Positions 1-8,092 of a stretch of 64,000 nt of DNA are shown piece after piece (positions within the stretch are counted from its first letter, which is position 1; each line of letters starts with the position of its first letter). A program made the position numbers and the translations under genes. Below the pieces are notes generated by a model. The model saw only the letters and a list, made by a program, of their open reading frames with translations. It did no database searches and had not been told where the DNA came from. The DNA comes from Intestinimonas massiliensis (ex Afouda et al. 2020). Its GTDB lineage: Bacteria; Bacillota; Clostridia; Oscillospirales; Oscillospiraceae. Where the stretch lies: positions 2,646,666 to 2,710,665 of the forward strand of contig NZ_LR131147.1 of NCBI RefSeq assembly GCF_900626285.1. Direction: 5' to 3'.

Positions 1-86
1 ATCCCCGCCTTGTCCGCCAGCTCCTGCTGGGAGATCAGGGGGTTTTCCTCGATCCATCTGAGGATCTGCCGTTCCCGCTGGGTCAT
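1..86 (-). CDS. N-terminus of helix-turn-helix regulator (partial)
   Basis: The start codon is at 86 on the minus strand, preceded by a GGAGG ribosome-binding site at about 93-98. Only 28 residues are in the window. They read MTQRERQILRW followed by an ISQQELAD segment, the pattern of an N-terminal winged helix-turn-helix. Such a domain opens DeoR-like and Lrp-like regulators and also some PfkB-family sugar kinases, so the full protein could be either a regulator or a kinase with a regulatory head. The rest lies outside the window. Confidence 0.6.
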   Translation of the reverse strand, partial: MTQRERQILRWIEENPLISQQELADKAG

Positions 87-213
87 GGCATCGCCTCCTA
101 AACATTTATCAGTAACGTAATCATATGCTTATATTGTTTTCCTGTCAACCCTTTTTGGGAACTTTTTCTGTACCGTTTCGTCCAAAGAACAAACAAAAAA
201 GGAGGGAGCGACC

Positions 214-990
214 ATGAAAAGAACCGTATTGCCCATACTTGTACTCTGCCTGACCCTGCTGGCCGGGTGCGGCACGTCCGCCGGGAGCGTTGTCACCCCG
301 ACCCCCACGCCGCCGGAGGACCCGACGGATACGTCTGCAGTCCTGGTAGATCAGGCTCCCTGGTTTGAAACCTTCCGGGTGGTGGCCGGGGCGGAGAGCG
401 TGGAACTGGTGCTGGCGGCCAACGACGGGACCGCCAGCCAGGTCTATACCCTGAACACCGAGGGCCTCCCCCTGGACGCTCCGGTGAAAAACGGAGAGCT
501 CATCAACGTGTACTACGATATGGTACTGGAGACTTTTCCCGCCCAGTTTGCCGACGTCACCGCAGTGGAGCACACCGAGACCGAGCGGGATGACCGCTGC
601 GGCCTCTACCTCCAGGTGCTGGAGGACCTGTGGGAGGTGGACCCCGGCCTGAACACCGACCTGGAGGAGCTGGGGGTGGACCTTTCGGGGCTCACCGACC
701 TGAGCGACAGCGAAAAGGCCGCCATTACGTGGGCCTTTGGCTGGAGCCACGGCCTGACGCCCATCACCGGCACCTGGGAGGAGCTGGTGGAGCAGGGCTA
801 TATCGACAGGGAGGAGCTGATCTGGAACGGGCACGGCTGCCTGTTCAGCCTCTCCGGCTCCGCCGACGACACCTTCCAGGCGGAGAAGTGGGCCTCCGGC
901 CTGGGGGCGTACTTCTTTAATGACTGCACCGCCAAAATGGGGCAGGACGGCAGCTGGACCTACACCGTAGGCTCTGAGGCCATCTCCTGA
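214..990 (+). CDS. Lipoprotein of unknown function
   Basis: 258 residues with a clear lipoprotein signal: positive start (MKRT), hydrophobic core, and lipobox LLAGC with the modified cysteine near residue 19. A Thr/Pro-rich linker (about 28-40) follows, then a soluble domain that should sit on the outer face of the membrane. The middle region (about 165-190) has the pattern of short helices seen in S-layer-homology-like segments, but the match is too weak to name. AGGAGGGAGCGACC precedes the ATG. It is divergent from the helix-turn-helix gene and is followed by its own terminator, so it looks monocistronic. Function unknown. Confidence 0.8.
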   Translation: MKRTVLPILVLCLTLLAGCGTSAGSVVTPTPTPPEDPTDTSAVLVDQAPWFETFRVVAGAESVELVLAANDGTASQVYTLNTEGLPLDAPVKNGELINVYYDMVLETFPAQFADVTAVEHTETERDDRCGLYLQVLEDLWEVDPGLNTDLEELGVDLSGLTDLSDSEKAAITWAFGWSHGLTPITGTWEELVEQGYIDREELIWNGHGCLFSLSGSADDTFQAEKWASGLGAYFFNDCTAKMGQDGSWTYTVGSEAIS

Positions 991-1007
991 CCGCCTATCC
1001 TCTTATT

Positions 1008-1050
1008 GGGGCCGTCTGTCCGAAAACGGTGGACAGACGGCCCTTTTTTG
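1008..1050 (+). terminator. Rho-independent terminator after the lipoprotein gene
   Basis: A 13-bp perfect stem (GGGCCGTCTGTCC with its complement) closes a short loop and is followed by a run of six T. It ends the lipoprotein transcript before the LytTR gene. Confidence 0.85.
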
Positions 1051-1080
1051 GCTATATTGAGGGTGAAAGGAGGGGGCGGC

Positions 1081-1515
1081 ATGAAGGTAACTATCCACAT
1101 TGAGCCGGGCTGTGGGGAAGTTTCGGTGACCATCACCGCCCCCGCCCTCACCGACCAGGTGAAGGCCCTGGCCGTCCGGCTCCAGGGCGGCGGGGTGCTC
1201 ACCGGCTGGCGGGGGGATGTGGCCACCCCCCTGGCGGCGGCGGACATCCTGCGGTGCTACGGGGAGGAGAAGGGGGTCAAGGTCCAGACCACCCAGGGGG
1301 TGTACGACCTGAAGGAGCGCCTGTACGAGCTGGAGGGCAAGCTGGACCGGCACACCTTCGTGCGCATTTCCCACTCCGAGCTGGTGAATCTGGAAAAAGT
1401 CACCGCCCTGGACCTGTCCCTCACCGGCACCATCCGCATGACCCTGGCGGGGGATACCGTGTGCTACGTCTCCCGGCGGTATGTGAAAAAGATCAAGGAG
1501 GCCCTGGGGCTCTGA
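1081..1515 (+). CDS. LytTR-domain DNA-binding regulator
   Basis: 144 residues. The ATG at 1081 is chosen over an upstream in-frame ATG at 1006 because AAGGAGG sits just before it and the earlier start would lie in the terminator hairpin. The N-terminal ~45 residues are a small alpha/beta head. Residues ~50-140 carry the LytTR fold, with FVRISHSELVNL matching the beta-turn-beta DNA contact region and a C-terminal SRRYVKKIKEAL helix. There is no receiver domain, so this is a stand-alone LytTR protein of the kind usually encoded beside a DUF3021 membrane protein that restrains it. That partner follows 15 bases downstream, so the pair is likely one self-regulating unit. Target genes cannot be read from the sequence. 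Confidence 0.85.
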   Translation: MKVTIHIEPGCGEVSVTITAPALTDQVKALAVRLQGGGVLTGWRGDVATPLAAADILRCYGEEKGVKVQTTQGVYDLKERLYELEGKLDRHTFVRISHSELVNLEKVTALDLSLTGTIRMTLAGDTVCYVSRRYVKKIKEALGL

Positions 1516-1530
1516 AAGGAGGTCGTTTCC

Positions 1531-2388
1531 GTGACACACAGACAGAAGCAGTGGCTGGTCCGCATCCTCATCGGCGGGTTCGTCGGTATGGTTGCCCTGA
1601 TCCCGGTGGGCGGGCTGTTCAACGACCTGGTCGGCGGCGGCCTCATCGCCATGGGGCCCCACACCCACTTCCGGCTGGTGAGCGATAACCTGGAGCGGCT
1701 GGCCGGTCCCGCCGCCCTGGGGATCCAGCTGGGGATCTACTTCCTGATGGGGGCGGTGGTGGGAGTGTCCACCCTGCCCTTTGCCGACGACGGAGCGACC
1801 CTGGTCCGCCGGTCCCTGGCCCACTTTGCCGTCACCGCCGGGGTTTTGGCCCTGATGGTGTGCCTGTGTGAGTGGAACTGGGGGGAGCCGGCCGTCTTGC
1901 TGGTGTATCTGGCGCTGCTGGCGGTGGTCTATCTGCTGATCTGGATGGTCCGGTGGGTGAGGTGGTACGCCGAGGTGACCGCCATCCGGGAAAAGCTGGG
2001 CCTGACCCCCGGCCCCTCTCCCCTGAAGTGGAAGGAGACCCTGCCCTATGTCCCGGTGGCCCTGGTCCTGTGCCTGGGGGTCCCCTGGCTGCTCCGGCAG
2101 CTGGAGGGCGGCGGCATGCCCCTGCTCAGGGGCGCAATCTACGCCCAGGTGCTGCTGCCCATCGGCTGCATAGCTTCCGGCATGCACCTGGGCAGACGCC
2201 GGGGATTTTGTCCCCTCTACCCGGTGGTGTGTACGGCTGCCATGCTGGCGGCTGTTTTCCTGGTCTACAACTACACCGTGCTGATCCTGTTCTGCGCCAT
2301 CACCTTTGCCTCCTCTCTGCTGGGGGTGGCGGCGGGAGCCAACCCCCGAAAGAAGAAGTCTGCAAATAAAAAGTCAACAGGGAATTGA
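1531..2388 (+). CDS. DUF3021 family membrane protein, extended form
   Basis: Starts at GTG 1531, preceded by AAAGGAGG. 285 residues, about twice the usual ~140 of DUF3021. The first ~155 residues have four hydrophobic segments and the RILIGGFVG opening typical of DUF3021. After a linker (~160-170) comes a second block of about four membrane spans (~175-270), then a basic tail ending KKKSANKKSTGN. DUF3021 proteins are known partners of stand-alone LytTR regulators, and this gene is directly coupled to one. The inferred role is membrane anchoring or inhibition of the regulator. What the extra membrane domain does is unknown. Confidence 0.75.
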   Translation: MTHRQKQWLVRILIGGFVGMVALIPVGGLFNDLVGGGLIAMGPHTHFRLVSDNLERLAGPAALGIQLGIYFLMGAVVGVSTLPFADDGATLVRRSLAHFAVTAGVLALMVCLCEWNWGEPAVLLVYLALLAVVYLLIWMVRWVRWYAEVTAIREKLGLTPGPSPLKWKETLPYVPVALVLCLGVPWLLRQLEGGGMPLLRGAIYAQVLLPIGCIASGMHLGRRRGFCPLYPVVCTAAMLAAVFLVYNYTVLILFCAITFASSLLGVAAGANPRKKKSANKKSTGN

Positions 2389-2480
2389 GGAAAGTTTGCA
2401 ACCTTAGTAGGAGGCGAAAGAGAGCAAAACAAAAAGACCGCCGCGCAAGCGCCGGTCAAATTGAAAGAGTATGGAAGTGG

Positions 2481-3695
2481 TTAATCAGCATTTTCCCGTA
2501 AAGCCAGATACTCCTTTACACGGCCATAGTAGATGCGTAGGAACTTGTTGGCGCCGGCTGTCATGTAAACCAGATAAGGTTTGCCCTCGGCTCGCTTCTT
2601 GTCCATAAAGCAGTACACCGGGTCGTCCGCAGGCATAGTTTTTAACAAGCAGTCCATGACCAGGAAGAGTGCTTTGCGCAGTTCTGGCGGACCGCTTTTG
2701 GAGGCTCTTGTACTCTTTGCCTCATGGGTGCCGGACTGGTCAGCTCCAGGGTCAACCCCCGCAAAAGCCGTAATGGCGTTTCTGTGGGTGAACCGAGTTA
2801 CATCACCAAGTTCCGCCATAAGCTGCGGGCCAAGAGAATCTCCAACACCATGCATAGCCATGACTACGGGATATTCTGGGAGCTGGGCTGCCAAGGTACG
2901 CATTTCGGCCTTGAGCCGTTCCAGAGACGCAGAGACGGCGTTCAGCGCATCAATAGCCTGCCGGATCATCGTTTTGGTCAGGGCATCTTTGGGGAGCATG
3001 GCAATCAGATCTTGTGCTCCAGCATGGATCTCAACGGCTCGGCTCTGGCTGAAGTTGTAACCATGGCGCTTGCACCACTTGCGGTAGCGCTCGGTAAAGG
3101 CAGTAAGGCTCATATTCCGAACGCAGTCCACATGCCAAAAGGCCGTGGCAAAGTCCACCCATTTCTGACTGCCGTCCTCTCGGACGGGACTGTCAAACAG
3201 GGCATTGACACCGGGATAGGTCTGGTCCAGGAGCGCAATGAGATTGTTTTTCATCATCGTCTTGGTCTTGGAGTACAGCCCCTGCTGCCGGTTCAGCGTT
3301 TTCAGTTGCATCCGAATCGTGTCCACAGGAGTATGTTGGCGCAATTCCACCCAGTTGTCAAGCCCATAGCGGGCAATCTTCCTGGCATCCGCCTTGTCTG
3401 TTTTCACTTTGCGCAGGGTGTTGTTCCCGTAGTCCTTGATGAGCTTTGGATTGACCGCGCTGACAAAGATGCCCTGATCGTGGAGAAAGCGGGCCACCGG
3501 CTCATAGTACCGCCCGGTGTGCTCCATGACCACCCGTGTCTCACCATCCAAGCTTTTCAAGTAGTCTGCCAGCTCTTTGAGTTCACTGCCGGTGTGACCA
3601 ACAGAAAACGGCTTTGCCACCACTTCCCCAAAGGGACGGAGAACAGACACCGTGCTCTTTCCCTTGGAAATATCAATCCCTGCCACATTGCTCAT
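2481..3695 (-). CDS. IS110 family transposase (DEDD recombinase)
   Basis: 404 residues, a normal IS110 length, starting at ATG 3695 after GAGGAG at proper spacing. The N-terminal RuvC-like domain shows the acidic residues in order: GIDISK, then VVMEHTGRYYEP, then KTDKADARKIA. The C-terminal transposase_20 domain begins near AMHGVGDSLGPQL and contains the serine region around GTHEAKSTRASKSGP. These enzymes recombine the element as a circle and in the IS110 group are guided by a bridge RNA encoded in the element's non-coding end. The reading frame is intact, so the element may be active. Confidence 0.92.
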   Translation of the reverse strand: MSNVAGIDISKGKSTVSVLRPFGEVVAKPFSVGHTGSELKELADYLKSLDGETRVVMEHTGRYYEPVARFLHDQGIFVSAVNPKLIKDYGNNTLRKVKTDKADARKIARYGLDNWVELRQHTPVDTIRMQLKTLNRQQGLYSKTKTMMKNNLIALLDQTYPGVNALFDSPVREDGSQKWVDFATAFWHVDCVRNMSLTAFTERYRKWCKRHGYNFSQSRAVEIHAGAQDLIAMLPKDALTKTMIRQAIDALNAVSASLERLKAEMRTLAAQLPEYPVVMAMHGVGDSLGPQLMAELGDVTRFTHRNAITAFAGVDPGADQSGTHEAKSTRASKSGPPELRKALFLVMDCLLKTMPADDPVYCFMDKKRAEGKPYLVYMTAGANKFLRIYYGRVKEYLALRENAD

Positions 3696-3701
3696 GTACA
3701 A

Positions 3702-3960
3702 CGCTCCTCATCATGGATTTGTCTTTGGCGACCAACCATTTCATCATTGCCGATCCAATCTATTTGATGACACGGGCGCACCGGTGTGGCGGCTCAACCT
3801 GCATAAATCGAACGCTGCGAACGAGAGGCTGGCTGACGGACTTCGTTACGGACGCGATGATCCTTGGAGGATTGCATCAGGCCAAGACACTCTCATTCTA
3901 ACAGCTTAGGCAACGATACGGAAAAGACACGGCTGGCTGCCGTGCCTTAAACCGTAAATA
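3702..3960 (-). ncRNA. Candidate IS110 bridge RNA region
   Basis: About 260 non-coding bases lie directly 5' of the IS110 transposase on its strand. In the IS110 subgroup this side encodes the bridge RNA, with one loop recognising the target and one the donor. The segment has several short complementary arms. I could not assign guide loops because the element boundaries are not fixed. Placement is by family rule, not by structure match. Confidence 0.4.
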
Positions 3961-3980
3961 TATTGTAATAGGAGGATTGA

Positions 3981-4271
3981 ATGGACAGGCTGTATCTGCT
4001 GATGATAGGAGGCTCTCCGATTCTGGGTGCTCTGCTGGGTACGCTGGCACTCACGCTGTTGATGGGGCGGCTGACCCGGCAGCGATACCACCCCTTCCGG
4101 CTGCTCCCTCTGGGCCTTCTGGCCATCCCTCTGATTGTTGCCTGGGAACAGTACCTGATAAAAAATCTGTTCTGGGAGCTGGGTGCGTTGTATTCAGCCG
4201 CCGTGGGCGGAGCCATCTTCCTGGGCTGGCTGATGGGGTGGAGGCTTTGCCGGAGGAAGGAGTGTGATTAG
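3981..4271 (+). CDS. Small membrane protein (paralogue 1)
   Basis: 96 residues, starting at ATG 3981 with TAGGAGGATTGA upstream. Three hydrophobic segments (about 5-30, 40-60 and 68-88) and a basic C-terminus. The pattern LGTLALTLLMGRLT followed by LLPLGLLAIPL recurs almost exactly in the next gene, so the two are tandem duplicates. It is first in a tight three-gene run of membrane proteins. No enzyme motif is visible and no family could be named. Confidence 0.65.
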   Translation: MDRLYLLMIGGSPILGALLGTLALTLLMGRLTRQRYHPFRLLPLGLLAIPLIVAWEQYLIKNLFWELGALYSAAVGGAIFLGWLMGWRLCRRKECD

Positions 4272-4274
4272 AGT

Positions 4275-4550
4275 ATGGAGATACTTGCGCTGATGTTTTG
4301 GGGGCCTCTGGTCGGGACACTGGCCCTCACCCTGCTGATCGGCCGCCTGACCAAACGGCAGTTCCAGCGGCTCATCCTGTTTCCCCTGGGCCTTCTGGCC
4401 GTTCCCCTGGTGGGGGGCATACAAGAGTGGCGGGCAGGCGGGCTTTTTCGGGAACTGGTCCCTCTCCTGTGGGGAATGATCGGCGGGGCCATCTCCCTGG
4501 GCTGGCTGGCAGGGTGGAAACTCTGTCGGGGAAAGGAGAGAGTACCGTGA
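4275..4550 (+). CDS. Small membrane protein (paralogue 2)
   Basis: 91 residues, beginning three bases after the previous stop. It shares with its upstream neighbour the cores GTLALTLLIGRLTKRQ and FPLGLLAVPL and the closing LGWLAGWKLC, giving clear tandem paralogy. It has three predicted membrane spans. Its stop overlaps the GTG of the next gene (GTGA at 4547-4550), so translation of the pair is probably coupled. Function unknown. Confidence 0.65.
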   Translation: MEILALMFWGPLVGTLALTLLIGRLTKRQFQRLILFPLGLLAVPLVGGIQEWRAGGLFRELVPLLWGMIGGAISLGWLAGWKLCRGKERVP

Positions 4551-5053
4551 AAAAGAGTGTCAAGCTGTATAATATCCTGCTGCCTATCTGGATCCTGTAT
4601 TTCTTCCCTCAGGTGTGGATCATCACCCTGCCGGGGAACCTGATCATCGACTGCGCGGTGCTGCTCATTACCCTGGCGGTCTTGAAGCACACAGAGAAAA
4701 AAGCGGTGCTGAAACAGCTCTGGTGGAAGTTCTGGCTGCTGGGTTTCCTGGCCGACTTCATCGGGGCGATGTTCCTGTTCGGCTTCTGGTACCTCTCCCT
4801 GCTGCCCGACCCCTTCGGCACCTGGGTGGAGGAGACCTTTTCCGCTGCAGCCCTCAACCCCTTCCGCACCCTGCCCGGCTTCCTGTACACCCTGGCGGGG
4901 GTGGCTGTGGCGGGGGTGTGCATCTACTTCTTCGACAAACGGGCCATGAGGACCTGCACCCTGCTGGACGGGCGGCAGCGGCACATCGTGGCCCTCACCA
5001 TGGCCATCGTCACCGCCCCCTGGACCTTCCTCATCCCCCTCTACAACTATTAA
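4547..5053 (+). CDS. Membrane protein of unknown function
   Basis: 168 residues from GTG 4547, with GAAAGGAGAGAG just upstream. Four to five membrane spans: residues about 8-28, 34-50, 62-85, 105-128 and 145-165. It keeps charged pairs (KHTEKKAVLKQ, FFDKRAMRTC) at loop positions. It is translationally coupled to the preceding small membrane protein and followed by a strong hairpin, so the three genes form one operon. The protein does not match a family I can name. Confidence 0.65.
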   Translation: MKKSVKLYNILLPIWILYFFPQVWIITLPGNLIIDCAVLLITLAVLKHTEKKAVLKQLWWKFWLLGFLADFIGAMFLFGFWYLSLLPDPFGTWVEETFSAAALNPFRTLPGFLYTLAGVAVAGVCIYFFDKRAMRTCTLLDGRQRHIVALTMAIVTAPWTFLIPLYNY

Positions 5054-5066
5054 CTATTAAAGGAAC

Positions 5067-5105
5067 TGCCCCCGGGACAAGGCTTGCGGCTTTGTCCCGG
5101 GGGCA
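5067..5105 (+). terminator. Strong GC hairpin after the membrane-protein operon
   Basis: A 14-bp near-perfect stem (TGCCCCCGGGACAA with its complement) without a good T run; ATTATAAT follows. It could terminate the upstream operon, but the same stretch overlaps the permease promoter. Confidence 0.5.
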
Positions 5106-5112
5106 TTATAAT
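5084..5112 (+). promoter_or_regulatory. Candidate promoter of the permease gene
   Basis: TTGCGG, 17-base spacer and TATAAT ending at 5112, about 30 bases before the permease start. The -35 box lies inside the loop of the preceding hairpin. Confidence 0.5.
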
Positions 5113-5141
5113 ATAGAGGTATCCAACAAACAGAACGGGGG

Positions 5142-6548
5142 ATGGGCATGGGCAAGAGTATCAGCTATTTCGGCCTGGTGGCCATGGGCGTGGGGTGTAT
5201 GCTGGGCACCAGTTGGCTGCTCCTCACCGGTACCTGGCTGGAGACGGCGGGGGGGCCGCTCAATCTGGCGGTGGCCTTCGCCCTGTGCATCGTCATCGAG
5301 CTGCCCTTCGCCTTCGCCTACATGGAGGCCATCCCCATGCTCCCCCTGCCCGGCGGCGAGGTGGTGTACTCCTACGCCGCCTTCGGCCCGAAAGGCAGCT
5401 TTGCCGTGGGCTGGGCGGGGATTCTGATGAACACCATCGTGTACTGCTGGGTGGACCTGGCGGCGGTGTCCCTGCTGGACGGGCTGTTCCCCGCCCTGGG
5501 CACCACGGCGGTGCTCTACCACGTGGGGGAGTTCGCCGTCACCCTGCCCAATGTGGTCCTTCAGCTGGCTCTGGCCGGGGCCATTTTGTGGGTACAGCTC
5601 CGGGGGGCCAACGTGTGTGCCTCCCTGGCCAAGCTCGCCACAGTGGTGCTGCTGGTCATGTGCGCCATCGGCCTTGCCATCTGCTTCACCCACTTCGACC
5701 CGGCGATCTACGCCTCCGACGGGGGCCTGGACTTCAATTTCTCCGGCTCGGCGGCCCTGCTGTCCCTGCTGGTGTTCTCGGTGGCCGGTTGGGAGACGGT
5801 GTCCAAGGCCGCCGCCGACGCCACCGGACCAGCCGCCCGCAAGGCGGGAGCTGCCCTCATTACCTGCCTGTTCCTGGTCACCGGCATCCTGTGCCTGGTG
5901 TCCACCGCTGTGGCGGGCTGTATGCCCTGGAAGGAGGCGGTGGGCCGCACCGCCCCCTTTGCCGATGTGCTGGTGTTCCTCACCGGCCAGAGCTGGGTGC
6001 GCCCCCTGTTTCTGATCACCGCCTTTGTGGGCGCGGTGGGAGTGATGAACTCCACCCTGTACTCCTCCGCCCGGATGCTGTACGGCCTGGCCCAGTTCGC
6101 CCTGGTGTCCCCAAAATTCACAAAACTCCACCCCAAATACAACACCCCCACCCGGTGCATCTGGTTCACCGCCGCCTTTGTGGTCATTACCCCCTTCACC
6201 GGCAAGCTGCTGTTCCTGCCCTTCATCAATGTGGCCTCCCTGACCACCATCGTCATGTGGGTGATGACTTACGCCGCGGTGCTCCGGCTGCGGCGGATCA
6301 GGCCGGAGCTGCGCCGCCCGGTGTCCATGCCCGGGGGCAGGGTGACGGCGGTGCTGGGAGCGGCGGCGTCGGTGTTCCTGGCGGGGAACATCCTGCTGCC
6401 CATGAGCCCCGGAGCCCTGAACGGCCTGGAATACGCCCTGGCGGCTCTGCTGGCGGTCCTGGGCGTGGGGCTCTATCTCCGCCGGGACAAGTCGGTGTCA
6501 CCCCAGGAGCAGGAAAAACGGATCTTTGGGGACCTATTGCGCCGGTAA
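5142..6548 (+). CDS. APC-superfamily amino acid permease
   Basis: 468 residues with about twelve membrane spans, the normal APC size. The first span holds the substrate-binding glycine pattern (AMGVGCMLGTSW, compare GxGIGxG). The LPFAFAYMEAIPMLP and GGEVVYSYAAFG stretches are typical of span 3, and the permease core EYVW-like region appears near residues 240-250. It should be a secondary amino acid transporter or exchanger. Substrate is not readable from the sequence. The starts at 5142 and 5148 are both possible; GGGGGATG lies just ahead. It is monocistronic and unrelated in position to the lysine operon at 28-35 kb. Confidence 0.8.
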   Translation: MGMGKSISYFGLVAMGVGCMLGTSWLLLTGTWLETAGGPLNLAVAFALCIVIELPFAFAYMEAIPMLPLPGGEVVYSYAAFGPKGSFAVGWAGILMNTIVYCWVDLAAVSLLDGLFPALGTTAVLYHVGEFAVTLPNVVLQLALAGAILWVQLRGANVCASLAKLATVVLLVMCAIGLAICFTHFDPAIYASDGGLDFNFSGSAALLSLLVFSVAGWETVSKAAADATGPAARKAGAALITCLFLVTGILCLVSTAVAGCMPWKEAVGRTAPFADVLVFLTGQSWVRPLFLITAFVGAVGVMNSTLYSSARMLYGLAQFALVSPKFTKLHPKYNTPTRCIWFTAAFVVITPFTGKLLFLPFINVASLTTIVMWVMTYAAVLRLRRIRPELRRPVSMPGGRVTAVLGAAASVFLAGNILLPMSPGALNGLEYALAALLAVLGVGLYLRRDKSVSPQEQEKRIFGDLLRR

Positions 6549-6562
6549 TTGCCCAAAACCCC

Positions 6563-6590
6563 TTGCAAAATCAGGGAAAAATGATATACT
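6563..6590 (+). promoter_or_regulatory. Promoter of asnS
   Basis: TTGCAA, 16-base spacer, TATACT, 43 bases ahead of the asnS start. The leader is too short to hold a T-box. Confidence 0.6.
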
Positions 6591-6633
6591 TATGCCCACT
6601 GAGGCTAAATTTTACGAATCGAGGGAAATGCCC

Positions 6634-8028
6634 ATGGAACGCAGCAAGATCGCACAGCTTTTTGCCGATAAGGAGAGCCTGGGCGGCCAGACCGTCACCG
6701 TCTCCGGCTGGGCCCGCACCATCCGGGATATGAAGGGCTTCGGCTTTGTGGAGCTCAACGACGGCTCCTGCTTCAAGAACCTGCAGATCGTCCTGGACGC
6801 CAATGTCCTGGACAACTATAAGGAGATCGCCGGACAGAACGTGGGGGCCGCCCTCACCGTCACCGGCACCCTGGTGCTCACGCCCGAGGCCAAGCAGCCC
6901 ATGGAGGTAAAGGCCGCTTCCGTCGTGGTGGAGGGCACCTCCACCCCCGACTATCCCCTGCAGAAGAAGCGCCACAGCGTGGAGTATCTCCGCACCATCC
7001 AGCACCTGCGGCCCCGCACCAACCTGTTCTCCGCCGCCTTCCGGGTGCGCTCCGTGGCGGCCCACGCCATCCACTGCTTCTTCCAGGACCGGGGCTTCGT
7101 GTACGTCCACACCCCCATCATCACCGCCTCCGACTGCGAGGGCGCCGGTGAGATGTTCCAGGTCACCACCCTGGACCTGAACAACGTGCCCAGGACGGAG
7201 GACGGCCAGGTGGACTACAGCCAGGACTTCTTCGGCAAGCGGGCCAGCCTGACCGTGTCCGGCCAGCTGAACGCCGAGAACTTCGCCATGGCCTTCGGCG
7301 ATGTGTACACCTTCGGCCCCACCTTCCGGGCGGAGAACTCCAACACCCAGCGCCACGCCGCCGAGTTCTGGATGATCGAGCCCGAGATGGCCTTCTGTGA
7401 CCTGAAGGGCGACATGGACGTGGCCGAGGCCATGATCAAGCACATCATCAACACCGTGCTGGAAAAGTGCCCCGACGAGATCAACTTCTTCAACTCCTTT
7501 GTGGACAAGGGCCTGAAGGAGCGGCTGGAGCACGTGGCCTCCTCCGACTTCGGCCGGGTGAGCTACACCGAGGCGGTGGAGCTGCTGAAGAAGAACAACG
7601 ACAAGTTCGACTACAAGGTGGACTGGGGCTGCGATCTCCAGACCGAGCACGAGCGCTACCTCACCGAGCAGATCTTCAAGAAGCCGGTGTTCGTTACCGA
7701 CTACCCCAAGGAGATCAAGGCCTTCTATATGCGCCTCAACGACGACGGCAAGACCGTGGCCGCCGCCGACTGCCTGGTGCCCGGCATCGGCGAGATCATC
7801 GGCGGCTCCCAGCGTGAGGAGCGGCTGGACATCCTGGAGGGCCGCATCAAGGAGCTGGGCATGAACCCCAAGGACTACTGGTGGTACTGCGACCTGCGGC
7901 GTTACGGCGGCTGCAAGCACGCCGGCTACGGCCTGGGCTTCGAGCGGATGGTGATGTACCTCACCGGTATCTCCAACATCCGGGACGTCCTGCCTCACCC
8001 GAGAACGGTGGGCAACGCCGACTTCTAA
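6634..8028 (+). CDS. asnS: Asparaginyl-tRNA synthetase
   Basis: 464 residues, matching the usual ~463. ATG 6634 follows GAGGG at good spacing; another ATG two codons earlier is possible. Residues ~15-105 form the OB-fold anticodon domain (VTVSGWARTIRDMKGFGFVELNDG). The class II core follows: motif 2 region FRAENSNTQRHAAEFWMIEPE, and motif 3 GLGFERMVMYLTGI near the C-terminus, ending with the diagnostic IRDVLPHPR (AsnRS has F/HPR here). It charges tRNA-Asn in the cytoplasm. It stands alone between its own promoter and a terminator shared with hcp. Confidence 0.96.
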   Translation: MERSKIAQLFADKESLGGQTVTVSGWARTIRDMKGFGFVELNDGSCFKNLQIVLDANVLDNYKEIAGQNVGAALTVTGTLVLTPEAKQPMEVKAASVVVEGTSTPDYPLQKKRHSVEYLRTIQHLRPRTNLFSAAFRVRSVAAHAIHCFFQDRGFVYVHTPIITASDCEGAGEMFQVTTLDLNNVPRTEDGQVDYSQDFFGKRASLTVSGQLNAENFAMAFGDVYTFGPTFRAENSNTQRHAAEFWMIEPEMAFCDLKGDMDVAEAMIKHIINTVLEKCPDEINFFNSFVDKGLKERLEHVASSDFGRVSYTEAVELLKKNNDKFDYKVDWGCDLQTEHERYLTEQIFKKPVFVTDYPKEIKAFYMRLNDDGKTVAAADCLVPGIGEIIGGSQREERLDILEGRIKELGMNPKDYWWYCDLRRYGGCKHAGYGLGFERMVMYLTGISNIRDVLPHPRTVGNADF

Positions 8029-8047
8029 AAAACAATACCATAAACGC

Positions 8048-8090
8048 CAAACGGGCGCCGGGACAATTTGTCCCGGCGCCCGTTTTTAGT
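8048..8090. terminator. Bidirectional terminator between asnS and hcp
   Basis: AAACGGGCGCCGGGACAA pairs perfectly with the following TTGTCCCGGCGCCCGTTT. T runs occur on both strands, so it can end both convergent transcripts. Confidence 0.9.
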
Positions 8091-8092
8091 AT

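Larger units (their letters stand above)
2400..3960 (-). mobile_element. IS110-family insertion sequence (approximate limits)
   Basis: A DEDD transposase gene on the minus strand is flanked by about 90 non-coding bases downstream (2389-2480) and about 280 upstream (3702-3980). IS110 elements lack obvious terminal inverted repeats and make little or no target duplication, so the exact ends cannot be set by eye. The asymmetry, with a long non-coding side 5' of the transposase, is the IS110-subgroup layout. Its base composition is visibly lower in GC than the neighbouring genes, consistent with recent arrival between the DUF3021 gene and a small membrane-protein operon. Confidence 0.75.

Noticed and set aside
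5142..6548. APC permease as the lysine importer for the lysine operon
   Set aside because: It is 22 kb away, has no L box, and nothing in the sequence fixes its substrate.
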